From NCBI GenBank assembly GCA_032717465.1, contig CM064657.1:25237319-25301318 (forward strand): DNA of 64,000 nucleotides. The letters are read 5' to 3'. Position numbers and translations under genes: made by a program. Below the pieces are notes generated by a model, which ran no database searches, was not told where the DNA came from, and was given only the letters and a program-made list of their open reading frames with translations. The DNA comes from Coenobita brevimanus. Taxonomy: Eukaryota; Arthropoda; Malacostraca; Decapoda; Coenobitidae. Below, piece after piece: positions 10,423 through 21,810 of this stretch. How positions within the stretch are numbered: the first letter of the stretch is position 1; every line of letters begins with the position of its first letter.

Positions 10423-12375
10423 ATGCAGCAGGACATCAAAACAGACTGCAACGAGCCACCAGAAGGAGCCCACGGAGGAGTGTACACGGCGCGAATGAGC
10501 TCTGGGAGGAAACAGTTCAAGTCCACCCGGGCCGTGCGCCCCTATGACACAGAACTCACCCGCCGCCACCATAGCAGAAATACAAGATAACCTGCCGGGT
10601 GAGCTGCCCACAGATCAGACAGGGGTGGAACTGTTTCTCCAGTTCCTAACAGCACCCCTGAGACAGCCGATAGCCACTCACCCTCCTACAGGAGACGGCC
10701 GGAAGTTGCTCTGGAGGAAACTAGGAGACGGCCTGAAGCCACTCTGGAGGAAAAGAGGAGACAGCTTGAAGCCGCTCTGGAGGAAAAGAGGAGACAGCCT
10801 GAAACCGCTCAGAAGGTGCCCCTCGGAGAGACGGCCTGCAGCCGCTCGCTCTCCTACAGGAGATGGCCTGAAGCCGCTCCGGAGGCCAATCAGGAAACAG
10901 CCAGTAGCCGCTCCCGCCTTCATCAGGAGACGGCCAGAAACTGCTCTGGAGGTGCCCCTGGAGAGACGGCCAGTAGCCGCTCACCCTCCTACAGGAGACG
11001 GCCTGAAGCTGCTCTGGAGGTCAATCAGGAGACGGCCGGAAACCGCTCTGAAGGTGCCCCTGGAGAGTCAGCCTGTAGTCACTCTACCCTCTTCCAGGAG
11101 GCGGCCGGTAGCTGCACTGGTGTCCCGAGACAGCCACGGCCAGTAGCTGGGCCCTACTGCCAGAGACGGCCTGAAGCCACTCCTTCGTCAGGTACTGAGC
11201 CCGGTCCACCTACCCACGACTTGGAGGGAGCCCCCAGCCTGGAAGAGTATTGGAGAGGTCCTGTGATCACCACCGACCTCTTCTCCCTACAGCCAGTGGA
11301 GACGCCCCTGACGGACGCCGGCCGATGCCGCAGTTCACTCCTGATGGTGTCCCTGACCTGCGGGGACCACAGCCTCCCGACCGCCCCTCAGACTCCCAAG
11401 TGGGACCTCCCTGCTCCCAGGTGCTGGAGATCCTCATCCTCTGTCAGGCACCTGACTCAGAAGTTCAGGCGACTGTTCGGCCCCAGCCCAGAGGGCCAGA
11501 CTCTCACCCCGAGCCCAGAAGCCTCGGGCTCCTATGCCCCCAGGAGCCCCGGACGAGAGAGGACGCCCTTACGCACTGTCCCCCGCCCCTGGGACCTAGC
11601 CACCCCTGGTGGATTCCAGCCTCGTCAATAGGGAGGCTGAGACTCCACCAACGCCCTTGCACCTGACTGTGACATGTCCGACCTGACAGTGAGTGAAAGT
11701 GAACACACACAGCATACAGATAGTGTAGGAGTGACAGAGTAAAGTGGGCTGGTGGTTAAAGCATAAAAGAAAGTGATGGAAAAGATAGTGGAATAGTACG
11801 ACAGTGAAGGATGGGCCTATTATAGTGTACAGTGCTGCCGTAAAACAATGAAGATCATACATAGGCCCCTGAGTTGAAGTTCCAGTACCGCCAGCTCCAC
11901 CCGGGTACATAGTAATGTAAAAGTGATCTACGGGCCAAGGTACAGTGAACATTTTATGCAACAGTGACGGCACGTCTCGATAAGGTCACGCTTTAGGCCC
12001 AGTGTAAAATATTAACGCTACCCTGGGAAATCGAGACCACCACCACCACTGGCCTAGGAAATCTAAACCCCCTCACCAACATAAGTGTCTAGCTCAAATG
12101 TTGTTCCCCCTAACCAATCTGGTCCTGTACAGTATCCTGCGTGATACTACAATTCCATATCTGAAGCCGAGGGATTATAATTGTCCAGCCCGTTTGTATT
12201 TGTGACATCTGCTCATTCCTGTGCAAGATTTAGTAATACACATGTAAGGTGTTAACTTGAGTTTTTGTGTCCTGCCTCTCTCTTATTTGTCTAAGCTTCG
12301 GTCTAGAAAGAGAACCCAGCTAATCATTAGGTGCTCTAGGGACGGGAGACCGACCCTAAAACACCTAGCATTACA
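10419..12375 (+). repeat. 3' LTR of element A
   Basis: Follows GACTTTGG and starts TAAAATGCAGCAGG; ends CTAGCATTACA. The minisatellite spans about 10660-11120, shorter than in the 5' LTR. An ORF at 10816-11631 encodes the repeat region and the C-terminal block with EYWRGPV, LFSLQPVE and LFGPSPEG. Terminal hairpin at 12329-12368. Confidence 0.92.
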
Positions 12376-13021
12376 GTTGGAATAGGTAGCGTGGCTATAG
12401 GTCTTGTGTTGCGGAAGTATTATATTACTAGAGCCAAGTTACACATTCACTCAAGTTCCTGCAATCACTGTTTGGCTTCTCTGGCTCTGTCACAGTTTCA
12501 CCGTTGGTTTACACTCTCGGTCTTGTGGCACTCATGGAATTTGGGCTCAGTTTCCCTCTTGTATTCTAACACATGGCCCAATGTTTTAGGTCTCTGTTTC
12601 ACTGATGGTTTACACTTCCGGTACTGTATCACTGGTAGAATTTGGGCCTAATTTTCCTCTAGTATTTTAACACACTGCACGATGTCCATGTCACTGTTTC
12701 ACTGTCACTGCACTTCCACTATCACTCACCTAAGCTGGGAACAGTGCTGCTACTATTTTAATAGCGATGGTGGTAATGCCATTACTTTTTTTAGCCAGTA
12801 GCGGAACTGAGAGCGCCGCTACTTTTTGGCTGTACTCACGTGTTGCCATGCTCCTCGTTATTTACGCGACAAATACAGGTCAGGAGTCGGTGAGTACATA
12901 CAGATATGCCGACGGTTTGGTTGTATTTATTAATGATAAAAAATTATACTTTCGTCAATTCTGTCAATTAATGATGTTTGTTCTACATTACATCAGCAGT
13001 TTATTAATTATTATTTATTAG
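12376..13021. other. Unassigned spacer with an imperfect tandem repeat
   Basis: No gene recognised. Two diverged copies of about 110 bp are visible at 12490-12590 and 12590-12700, both containing a phrase like TTTCACTG(T/A)TGGTTTACAC and a later TTTGGGC. 12774-12827 matches 54117-54169 (see the palindromic element there). The right part is AT-rich up to the LTR at 13022. Confidence 0.5.
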
Positions 13022-13988
13022 TAAAATGCAGTATAGTGCCCCCGAAAGCACCCAGACACCCCCACAAAGAGCCCACAGAGGAGCAACGACAGCACAGCAG
13101 TACTCGGAGCGACAACGGCATAAGTCCACCCAGGCTGCACGCCCCTATGACCTGGAACTCGCCCGCCGCCACCATAGCAGGAATACTAGACTACCTTCTG
13201 AGCGAACCTTCCCCAACCAGCTTCGGGGTGGAGCTGTCTATCCAGCTCCTGCCAGTACCCCTGAGACAGCCTGTAGACGCTAACCCCTCTCTAAGGAGAT
13301 GACCTGTAGCCTCTCTGAGGGCAATAAGGAGATGGCCTGTAGCCGCTCCCGTCTTTGTCAGGAGATGACCTGTAGCCGCTCTGAAGGTGTCTTCCTTGAG
13401 ACGGCCTGTAGCCACTCGCCCCTCACTAAGGAGACGGCCTGTAGCCGCTCTGAAGGTGTCCTTCCTGAGACGGCCTGTAGCTGCTCTGAAAGTGCCTTCC
13501 CTGAGACGGTCTGTAGCCTCTCACCCCTCCTGAAGGAGATGGCCTGTAGCCGCTCTGAGGGTAATAAGGAGACAGCCTGTAGCCACTCCCACCTTCGTTA
13601 GGAGACTGCCTGTAGCCGCTCCAAAGGTATCTTCCCTGAGACGACCTGTAGCCGCTCACCCCTCCTGAAGGAGATGGCCCGTAGCCGCTCAACTCTCCTG
13701 AAAGAGACGACCTGTAGCAGCTCCCGCCTTCATCAGGAGACGGCCTGTAGCCGCTCACCCCTCCTGAAGGAGACGGCCTGTAGCCGCTCACCCCTCCTGA
13801 AGGAGACGGCCTGTAGTTACTCTGAGGGGAACCAGGAGATGGCCTGTAGCCGCTCCCGCCTTCATCAGGAAATGGCCTGTAGCCGCTTTGGAGGTATCCT
13901 CCCTGAGATGGCCTGTAGCCGCTCAACCCTCCTGAAGGAGATGGCCTGTAGTTACTCTGAGGGGAACCAGGAGACGGTCTGTAGCCTG
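13022..13988 (+). repeat. Partial 5' LTR of element B with minisatellite
   Basis: Starts TAAAATGCAGTATAG. From the ATG at 13026 a frame encodes RPYDLELARRHHSRN and reaches the first repeat unit, where it stops (13281). The minisatellite (about 13265-13985) is made mainly of 33- and 36-bp units, such as GAGACGGCCTGTAGCCGCTC plus a variable end. In frame these read ETACSRSPLLK or ETACSRSEGVLP. The LTR breaks off at about 13988. Confidence 0.85.
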
Positions 13989-14576
13989 ACAACCCACCGA
14001 CACCACCAACACCCCGCCGCTCCCCCACCTCTTCCCTACCCGCCACCCCCTCCCCCACACCCAGTACCACATGTCCCGCCCCCACCCCCACACTCTCGCC
14101 CCAGCTGCCGACCACCACCGCCCCCACATCTCCCAGCCCATTGCCCGCACATGCCCCCACCCCCACCTGCACCACTCATGGCCCCACGACACCACTACCC
14201 ACTCACCCCACACCCAGCCCCCCACGCCGTGCTGCCCACACCCCTACCACCCCGCACCCGCCCTTATGTGCCCCACGCACCTCACACACACGCCAACCCC
14301 TCACACTCACATCACCACCCACACCCATCCTCAAAACAACCATCACACACTCCGGGCGCCTCTCCCACCCACTCTCCCACCCCACCCGCCTCGCCGCAAA
14401 ATCACACCCCTATCCCTGCCCTAAATCATCTCACACTCATGATACATCAAGCACAAATCCCTGACACCTGCACTCCCCAGAGATGCTGCGCCGCATTACC
14501 GCAGCAAAAAACCTCACACTCACCGTCCATCTCCAGCATTCAACACATCCCCACACCACGGACAAGAGCTAGCACC

Positions 14577-14885
14577 ATGAAGATACTGCGAGCTGTATGG
14601 GCACCGTCCCTTGGACGTAATCAGCGAGTCCGAGGACCACACCACCTCGTGCACCTCCTCCACTCCTCCACCGCCTCATCCACCCTCTTCTTCACCTGTG
14701 ATGAGGAACAAGATGAAAACTCCGCCACCACAGCCTGGCATGCCCTCCTCCAACACCTACAGCCAGTCTACACCACCTACGACACCAAAGTTTACCACCT
14801 CCAGTCACAGGGACGTGACTTTTTCCCAGCAGATGGTGGTAAAATGCAGTATAGTGCCCCTGAAAGCGCCCAGACACCCCCATAA
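14577..14885 (+). pseudogene. ORF3 of element B, stopped just inside the LTR
   Basis: ATG at 14577 begins MKILRAVWAP, followed by RVRGPHHL, TLFFTCDE, WHALLQHLQPVY and YHLQSQGRDF. It crosses the polypurine region in frame and continues as MQYSAPES from the LTR's own ATG at 14844, exactly 267 nt downstream. A TAA at 14883 ends it at 102 residues. The B 5' LTR copy has a CAA-type codon at the equivalent position, so the stop is probably a point mutation. No known domain recognised. Confidence 0.7.
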
Positions 14886-17140
14886 GGAGCCCACAGAAGA
14901 GCAACGACAGCGTGCCAGGACTCGGAGCGACAACGGCATATGTCCGCCCAGGCCGCGTGCCCCTATGACCCGGAACTCACCTGCCACCACCGTAGCAGGA
15001 ATACTAGACTACCTTCCGGGCAAGCCTTCCCCAACCAGCTTTGGTGTGGAGCTGTCTATCCAGCTCCTGCCAGCACCCCTGAGATGGCCTGTAGCCGCTC
15101 ACCCCTCACTAAGGAGACAGCCTGTAGCCGCTCTGAGGGCAATAAGGAGACGGCCTGTAGCCGCTCCTGCCTTTGTCATGAGACGGCCGGTAGCCGCTCT
15201 GAAGGTGTCTTTTGAGATGGCCTGTAGACGCTCACCTCTCGCTAAGGAGACTGCCTGTAGCTGCTCTGAGGGTAATGAGGAGACAGCCTGTAGCCACTCC
15301 GAAGGTGTCCTTCCTGAGATGGCCTGTAGACACTCAACCCTCCTGAAGGAGACGGCCTGTAGCCACTCCTGCCTTCATCAGGAGACGGCCTGTAGCTGCT
15401 CCAAAGGTGCCTTCCCTGAGATGGCCTGTAGGTGCTCACCCCTCCTGAAGGAGATGGCCTGTAGCCGCTCTGAGGGTAATAAGGAAACGGCCTGTAGCCA
15501 CTCACCCCTCCTGAAGGAGATGGCCTGTAGCCGCTCCTGCCTTCATCAGGACATGGCCTGTAGCCACTCATCCCTCCTGAAGGAGACGGCCTGTAGCCGC
15601 TCTGAAGGTGCTTTCCTTGAGATGGCCTGTTGATGCAAACCCCTCCTGAAGTAGACAGCCTGTTGCCGCTCTGAGGGTAATGAGACGACCTGTAGCTGCT
15701 CCCACCTTTGTCAGGAGATGGCCTATAGTCGCTCCGGAGGTGTCCTCCCTGAGACGGCCTGTAGCTGCTCAACCCTCCTGAAAGAGACGGCCTGTAGCCA
15801 CTCTGAGGGGAACCAGGAGACAGTCTGTAGCCACTCCTGCCTTCGTCAGGAGATGGCCTGTAGCCGCTCCGAAGGTGCCCTTGGGTCTGCTGGCAGCTGC
15901 TCACTCCCCCAGGCCATGGCCAGTAGCCGGGCTTTGGCGACGGCCTGTAGCCGCGCCCCCAGGAAGCCACAGCCAGTAGCCGGGCCCTACAGCAGGAGAC
16001 GGCCTGTAGCCGTTCCTCCGTCTGAAGCTGACTCCTGTTCCCCGACCCATGACCCAGAGGGAGTCTCGGGCCTAGAGGAGTACTGGAGAGGCCCCTTAGT
16101 CTCCCCCAGCCTCTGCTCCCTACAACCGGATCTGGAGGAGACCCACCTGACGGAACCCGACGCAGACTGGTGCCGCAGCCCCTTCTTGTCGGCGCCACCA
16201 AGCCCTAGGGACCGCAGCCCTTGGGAACCCCAGACCTCCCCCAGGACCCCCGGGCGGGAACTCCCCACCCCTCGACGTCAGAGATCTTTGTCTTCCATCA
16301 GGAGCCTGAACAAGAGATCCACAGCCCCGGATGAGAACGGACGCCCCTGCATGTGATCCCGTGGCCTCTGGATATAGAGGCCCCTGGTGGTGCCCAGCAC
16401 CGTCAGTAGCGGAGCTGTGATGCCCCTCGCCCTTGCACCTGACCGCCACGACGCCCAGACCCGACAGGAGTGACAGTAATAGTACAGTGTTTGTGACCTA
16501 ATGATATAAAGGCAGAACAGTGAACTAACCCTCTAATGGAAGTCAGTGATAATACCCAAGTGGAGTGAACAACAACTACAGTGTACAGTGTCTGTGACCT
16601 AGTGATATAAATACAGGACAGTGAACTATCCCTCTAATAGAAGTCAGTAACAATACCCAAGTGAAGGAGTGAGTCACAACGTCAGTGTAAACCCAAATAC
16701 GGCCACCCAGTGAGAGTCGAATCAATACGCTACCATCGGAAAATACCTCCTGATACTAAGACCATAATCAGACCCAGTGCCAATGAAACACTCACCAGCA
16801 GGGAATAATATTAATAACTCCACGAATATAGAAAACCCAAACTTCCCATCATTAATAACACTCTGTCTCAAGTGCTATTCACAGTGACCGGAGCAGTATC
16901 CCGCGAGATACTGATAACCTATATCTAGACCTAAGAGCTTGTCATTGCCCAGTGCACTTGTATCAGTGACATCTACCCATTCCCCTGTCCAACTTAGTAA
17001 TACACGTGTAAGGTTGTTGCCCTGAGTTTTTGTGTCGTACCTCTCTCCTATTTGTCTAAGCTCCGGTCTACAAAGAGAGCCCCGCTGCACGCTAGGTGTT
17101 CATGGGACGGGAAGCCGGATGCAAAACACCTAGCATTGTA
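14840..17140 (+). repeat. 3' LTR of element B
   Basis: Starts TAAAATGCAGTATAG and ends CTAGCATTGTA (others end CATTACA). Minisatellite at about 15075-15870. The C-terminal coding block (15718-16356) has EEYWRGPL, CSLQPDLEETHL and RQRSLSSIR but lacks the LFGPSPEG segment because of a deletion. Two related units near 16480 and 16590 (GACCTA(A/G)TGATATAAA) form a short duplication. Terminal hairpin at about 17091-17134. Confidence 0.9.
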
Positions 17141-17177
17141 ATTAATAATGTGCAATAATTAGACAGGAATTTGCTAG

Positions 17178-17180
<3 letters not shown>

Positions 17181-17231
<51 letters not shown>
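17181..17231. repeat. (CA)n microsatellite
   Basis: About 51 bp of uninterrupted CA dinucleotide, between the end of element B and the LINE. Confidence 0.97.
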
Positions 17232-17232
<1 letters not shown>

Positions 17233-17234
<2 letters not shown>

Positions 17235-19580
17235 AGGGAAACCACCAGAAAAAGAAGACGATGTACCTTCAGTGCTAGAGCTAATATTTACTAGGCAAGA
17301 AAATGATATTGACAGTTTAATATATCATCCTCCACTCGGCAAAAGCGATCATGCAATACTAAATTATAACTTCAGGATAGCATATGACATAGTAAACAGC
17401 AATGACAGTTACAAAAAGGGCCTAAACTATAAAAAGGGAAATTATCAAGGCCTAAAGAACTATTTCTTAGAAGTTGATTGGGAAAATGAGCTTAGAGGAC
17501 AAGACTTAAATGCTGTATATAAAAAATTCTGTGAATTTTTTATGAAATAGGAGTCCAGAAGTACATCCCACAGCACAAAGAAGCAGATAAGAAAATACAG
17601 AAATGGTTCAATACAGAATGTAAAAAATCAAAAGAAAGAAGAGATTTGTTGTGGAATAGATACAGAAGACATAATAGTGAAAGGGCGTATAATAATTACA
17701 AACAGGCAAGAAACGATTATACAAGAATAAGGAGGGAAGCCCAAAAACAGTTTGAGGAGGATATAATAAATAAAAGTAGTGATCAACCAAAGCTGTTTTA
17801 CAGCTATATCAGAAGCAAAACCAAAGTAAAAGATATAATACAATCCATTACGGACGAGGGAATCACTTATACACAAGAGAAAGATATTTGTGAAGCACTA
17901 AATAAGAATTTCCAATAAGTTTTTACAGAAGAAAAAAATTTTGAGAGGGACTATGTGGAACATGCATGTCCACACATACTACCAGATATACAAATAGCAG
18001 AAAAAGTAATACAGGAGGAGTTAAGTAGATTAGACAGAGGAAAAGCAAGTGGTCCTGATGAAATTTCATGTTGGGTACTACGAGAATGTGCAAAGGAGTT
18101 AAGTAAACCATTATTTTTAATTTTCAAGAAATCCTTGAGTCAAGGGAAACTACCTGATAGTTGGAAAAAAGCAAATATTGTCCCCTATTCAAGAAAGGAA
18201 ATAGACAAAATCCACTCAACTACCGACCAGTATCACTGACCAGTGTTGTAAACAAGGTATTAGAAAAGCTTATAAGAAAAGCTTGGGTAAATCATTTAAA
18301 AGAACACAGTATGATAACAGAAAGACAGTTTGGTTTCAGAAAAGGAAAATCATGTGTTACTAATCTGTTGAGCTACTATGACAGAGTAACAAACACAATA
18401 CAGGAAAGGGAAGGATGGGTGGACAGTATCTATTTAGATTTCAAGAAAGCTTTTGACACAGTACCACACCAAAGACTTTTATGAAACTGTGCCATCAAGG
18501 AGGAATTCGAGGCAAACTGTTTTGTTGGATGCAAGACTTTCTCATAAAAAGAGAAATGAGGACAGTACTAAGAGGAAACTACTCATCATGGAAAGAAGTG
18601 ACTAGTGGAATACCACAGGGTTCAGTGCTGGCACCAATCATGTTTTTAGTGTATATAAATGATATAAACAGCAACACTGGAAATGAGAGCTATCTGAATA
18701 TGTTTGCAGATGATGCAAAAATACAAAGGAGAATTACTAACACAGACTCTTGTGAAGAGCTACAAGAAGAATTAAATAAACTTCATGAATGGAGTAGTAC
18801 ATGGCAAATGGAATTCAATGTGGACAAGTGTCATGTAATCAAGTTTGGTAAAAGTGGAAAAAGACCTGATTGGGATTATAAGTTAGGAAATAAAACCCTA
18901 TACACATCAGAAAGAGAGAAAGACCTAGGTGTGATCATCAATAACAGACTATCTCCGGCTGACCACATCAGCGAGAAGGTACGGAACATGTATACACTGC
19001 TTGCAATATGAGAATAGCATTCACATACATAAATGAAGACATGCTAAGAAGGATAAAAACATCATTTCTTTAGACCAACCCTGGAATATGCATCAGTAGT
19101 CTGGAGTCCTCATCTCAAAAAGCACATAGACAAGATTGAAAAAGTTCAAAGGGCCGCTACAAGATGGATACCAAGCTTAAGGGACCTAAGCTACGAAGAA
19201 AGACTAAATAAACTGAATCTACCAACACGACAGGAGCGAAGGAAAAGAGGTGACATGATAATGCTATATAAGTGCATATCAGGGAAGGAGAAAATAGACA
19301 TAAATGATTACTTAACATATGGAGAAGCATCAGCAAGAGGACACTGCAAAAAACTGCATAAGAAGACGTAAGGAAATTCAGTTTCCCAAACAGAGCAATT
19401 GATCAGTGGAATGCACTACCGAATGAAATAGTGTGTGCCAAAACAATTCACAAATTTAAGGATATGTACGATAAATATGGTTTAAGACACGGGACAGTAC
19501 GAGCTTGACTCATTCCTGTAAAGATACAATTAGGTAAGAACAATTAGGTAAGAACACACACGCACACACACACATCTCTA
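17233..19580 (+). pseudogene. 5'-truncated LINE, endonuclease end plus reverse transcriptase
   Basis: Begins inside the endonuclease domain (LIYHPPLGKSDHAIL, the conserved SDH). It continues with a linker rich in Lys/Arg and then a full RT: GKASGPDEIS, NYRPVSLTSVVNKVLEK, QFGFRKGKSCVTNLL, LDFKKAFDTVPH (motif A), SGIPQGSVLAPIMF, FADDAKI (motif C) and DLGVIINNRLSP. Frameshifts near 17560, 18190 and 18480 and a thumb region with stops after 19010 make it inactive. It ends in AATTAGGTAAGAAC repeats, a typical short-repeat LINE tail. Families of this type (jockey/CR1-like) are very common in decapods, which is background knowledge. Confidence 0.88.
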
Positions 19581-19652
19581 TCCCCGTCTCTAACTCCCGC
19601 TCTCTCCCCCACTGTCTCTTTCAGACTAATTCTTCTCACTATGTTATTATTT

Positions 19653-19772
19653 CGTAACAGTAATACCACGTTGAGTACACCGCTTCCCGTCCGATCAGCG
19701 AAGTTAAGCAACGTTGGGTCTGGTTAGTACTTGGATGGGTGACCGCCTGGGAACACCAGATGCTGTTGGCAT
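19653..19772 (+). rRNA. 5S rRNA-like head (probably not a functional gene)
   Basis: The 120-bp segment aligns over nearly its whole length with 5S rRNA. The box A, intermediate element and box C regions used by TFIIIA are preserved. The 5' ten bases do not match, which would break helix I, and no T-run terminator follows the 3' end directly. I therefore read it as a SINE promoter head rather than a working gene. Confidence 0.75.
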
Positions 19773-19888
19773 CCCTACGTGTCAAGTGGGGTTGGTGGAC
19801 GATTAGTGACCCTCCCTGTAAAACAATTAACTCTAAGCCCTTGGCCACCCCGATTGGGATACATGGCGTCTGGCAATGAATGAATGAA
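19653..19888 (+). mobile_element. 5S rRNA-derived SINE-like element
   Basis: 19653-19772 matches eukaryotic 5S rRNA closely from TACCACGTTG onward, including the internal promoter block GTTAAGCAACGTTGGG and GATGGGTGACCGCC. The first 10 or so bases diverge from the usual 5' end. An unrelated body of about 100 bp follows, ending in AATGAATGAATGAA. ATGTTA occurs on both sides (19641 and 19889), fitting a short target duplication. A 5S head, an unrelated body, a short-repeat tail and flanking duplication are the features of SINE3-type elements. A plain 5S pseudogene is the alternative. Confidence 0.7.
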
Positions 19889-19955
19889 ATGTTACTTTCA
19901 GTTTAAAGTAATGAAAAAAAAAAAAAAACATTGCTATTGTATAAACAGCCCTTAA

Positions 19956-21733
19956 CCCCTACACCGCGGGCATGTTTACCGATGTTTTGCGTGTGCCGCG
20001 GGGTTATTCGGTCTCCGACAGACTCAAAAAATATTTGCCAAAAATCAGATATTAGTCCTAGAATATTAAAATTATATATGCTTATGGCACATACCTTCAG
20101 CTTTCTCCTGGAATGTTTGTTGAGCCTTCGTCAGTTACCGTAGGACTTGTGGAGGCCTCTGAAGTTGGGTAACGAAGTCTCCACTTTACACTTCCCGACA
20201 ACCCGTAATATGATTAGCACAGCCAGATATTAACACTATAAACACTACTCTATGATTTTCAAGTAGTTTGGGATCCATACTCCAAATAAAAAACCACTGT
20301 GAAAGCAATGAAAATTATGAGCGCGTCTGACCGCCGCACTTGCGCTAGTTCGCTCTTGGTACTCTGTCATTTATTATTCATAAAACCCCTCACACTTTAT
20401 ATTTCTATTACTATATAACACTTATATATATCTAAAGTCTTTATCCATAAGTTTCCTTCAGTAGTATTAGTTTATTGTCACTGTAGGGATTCAATTTCTT
20501 TCAGTAAAATACGTAGCATTCACTTTCTCGTCCTGTATACTGGCATTGAGAGTGAATGTCACTTTCATCTTCACTCTCATAACTCATAGTATTCAGACAT
20601 GCTATAGTGAAACTTTCACTTTCATTACTCCTAGGGTATATACTCGTATTCTTATAATACTACTCATTTACATTTCTATTTACGTTCTCTATTTTATTTA
20701 CGTTATTTACATTTCTATTTTATTTACACTGTGTTATGCACTGTCACTTGAAGTAACTTATAAAACTATTTTCCATTGTTCACGTATATTTACATTCGTT
20801 ACTTTCACTTGCTGTTTACACATTATTTACACATTATTTACAATTCCACTTGCACTGTTTTACTCAATAGAAAGATCGTAGTCACTCTTTTATCAATTGT
20901 CAGCCCTTTACCTCTTTCCACACAAGGTTTAGTAGGGGGTAAAGGTCACAGGGCCCTTTGCATGGGGGTGAAAAAAGGCCCTGAAGTCAGCAAGAGGATG
21001 AGCCGTACCTCCTCTTCGGAAGATGAGAGAACTGATAAAGGAGGGCCGGCCCGGGTTGAGGCCTACTTAGGGGTTATTCAGTACTACCAACGTAGCTCTT
21101 GAAACAGCTATGTATTTCACTGAAATGATTGGCAGGAAATCTAGACAATACATTATAAATTAGGTAGTTCCAGGTGAATGTAAATATCACTTAGGCTTCT
21201 CCCTTCCCTCCTTATATGTATATTTATTGCGAAAATAGATTATATGGCATATTTCAAGGGGAAAAAAAACAGCGAAAATTAGCGAACGAGTGCACGTGAG
21301 GTGTTGTCAGGTGATAATTAGCCAATTCCAGGTGTATGGCACTCTCGCTTACCTTATTTCTTTCTTGTATATATTATTTGGTATAAGAATAGGGCATAGG
21401 GCTTATTTCAATGGATGAAATCAGTGAAAAATTCCAGGGAAGATTTACTTAGCGTAGCATGGCCGGGCAGGCGAGAGGATAGTGTAATGGAGGGGGGGTA
21501 GGGAGGGGAGTCAAGAACGGGGAGAAATGGCTAAATTGTCAACAATGGATGGGAGTACAGATGAGATTAGGAGTGCTGACTAGTGTTGGATATTGGCAGT
21601 ACTGATAGATGATACAAGCCCCCACTTGGAAGCCCGGGTGAATTCAAAATAACACAGAATCACAAAAGCGATGCCCCGCGGTATGATCCCTTGCTCCCAA
21701 GCGTCACGAAAGTGACGCCCCGCGGTTAAGGGG
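19956..21733. mobile_element. piggyBac-like non-autonomous element
   Basis: The left end reads TTAA-CCCCTACACCGCGGG and the right end, on the opposite strand, TTAA-CCCCTTAACCGCGGG. Thirteen of the first 15 terminal bases match, and the TTAA at 19952 and 21734 is the target site that piggyBac transposases duplicate. Extra copies of CCGCGGGG lie just inside both ends (near 19996 and 21674), and CGTCACGAAAGTGACG at 21701-21716 is a small hairpin. The 1.78-kb interior is AT-rich and has no transposase; short ORFs at 20546-21102 look spurious. Mobilisation would need a transposase from elsewhere. Confidence 0.8.
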
Positions 21734-21810
21734 TTAAAAGAAAGCCCTAGTTCATTTTTACTTTTGTTTTCGTACATATCTTAAATAGGTATCATTGAAA
21801 ATATAATTGT

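Larger units (their letters stand above)
2866..12375 (+). mobile_element. Ty3/gypsy retrotransposon A
   Basis: A 9.5-kb element with LTRs at 2866-5070 and 10419-12375. The order is PBS, gag, protease, RT, RNase H, integrase, proline-rich tail, ORF3. Integrase after RNase H is the Ty3/gypsy order. LTR lengths differ (2205 and 1957 bp), largely from unequal numbers of internal tandem repeats. The flanks CTACT and GTTGG do not match, so no target duplication is visible; LTR-LTR recombination between copies or later rearrangement could explain this. gag and pol carry many stops and frameshifts. Confidence 0.93.
13022..17140 (+). mobile_element. Ty3/gypsy element B, internally deleted
   Basis: A partial 5' LTR (13022 to about 13988) is joined directly to the proline-rich tail and ORF3 (to 14839), then a full 3' LTR (14840-17140). 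The rest of the 5' LTR, PBS, gag, protease, RT, RNase H and most of integrase are missing. Flanks ATTAG and ATTAA match at four of five bases, so this is probably one insertion that was deleted before or after integration. LTR sequence groups it with D and D0. Confidence 0.85.

Noticed and set aside
13299..15640. Regularly spaced repeats resembling a CRISPR array
   Set aside because: Units abut with no unique spacers of constant length, lie inside LTRs, and the DNA is eukaryotic. They are a minisatellite.
19653..19772. A functional 5S rRNA gene
   Set aside because: The 5' end diverges, there is no terminator, and a repeat tail with flanking duplication follows.
20546..21102. A transposase in the piggyBac-like element
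   Set aside because: The short AT-rich ORFs show no DDE-type motifs. A fragment with SSEDE near 21015 is too short to assign.
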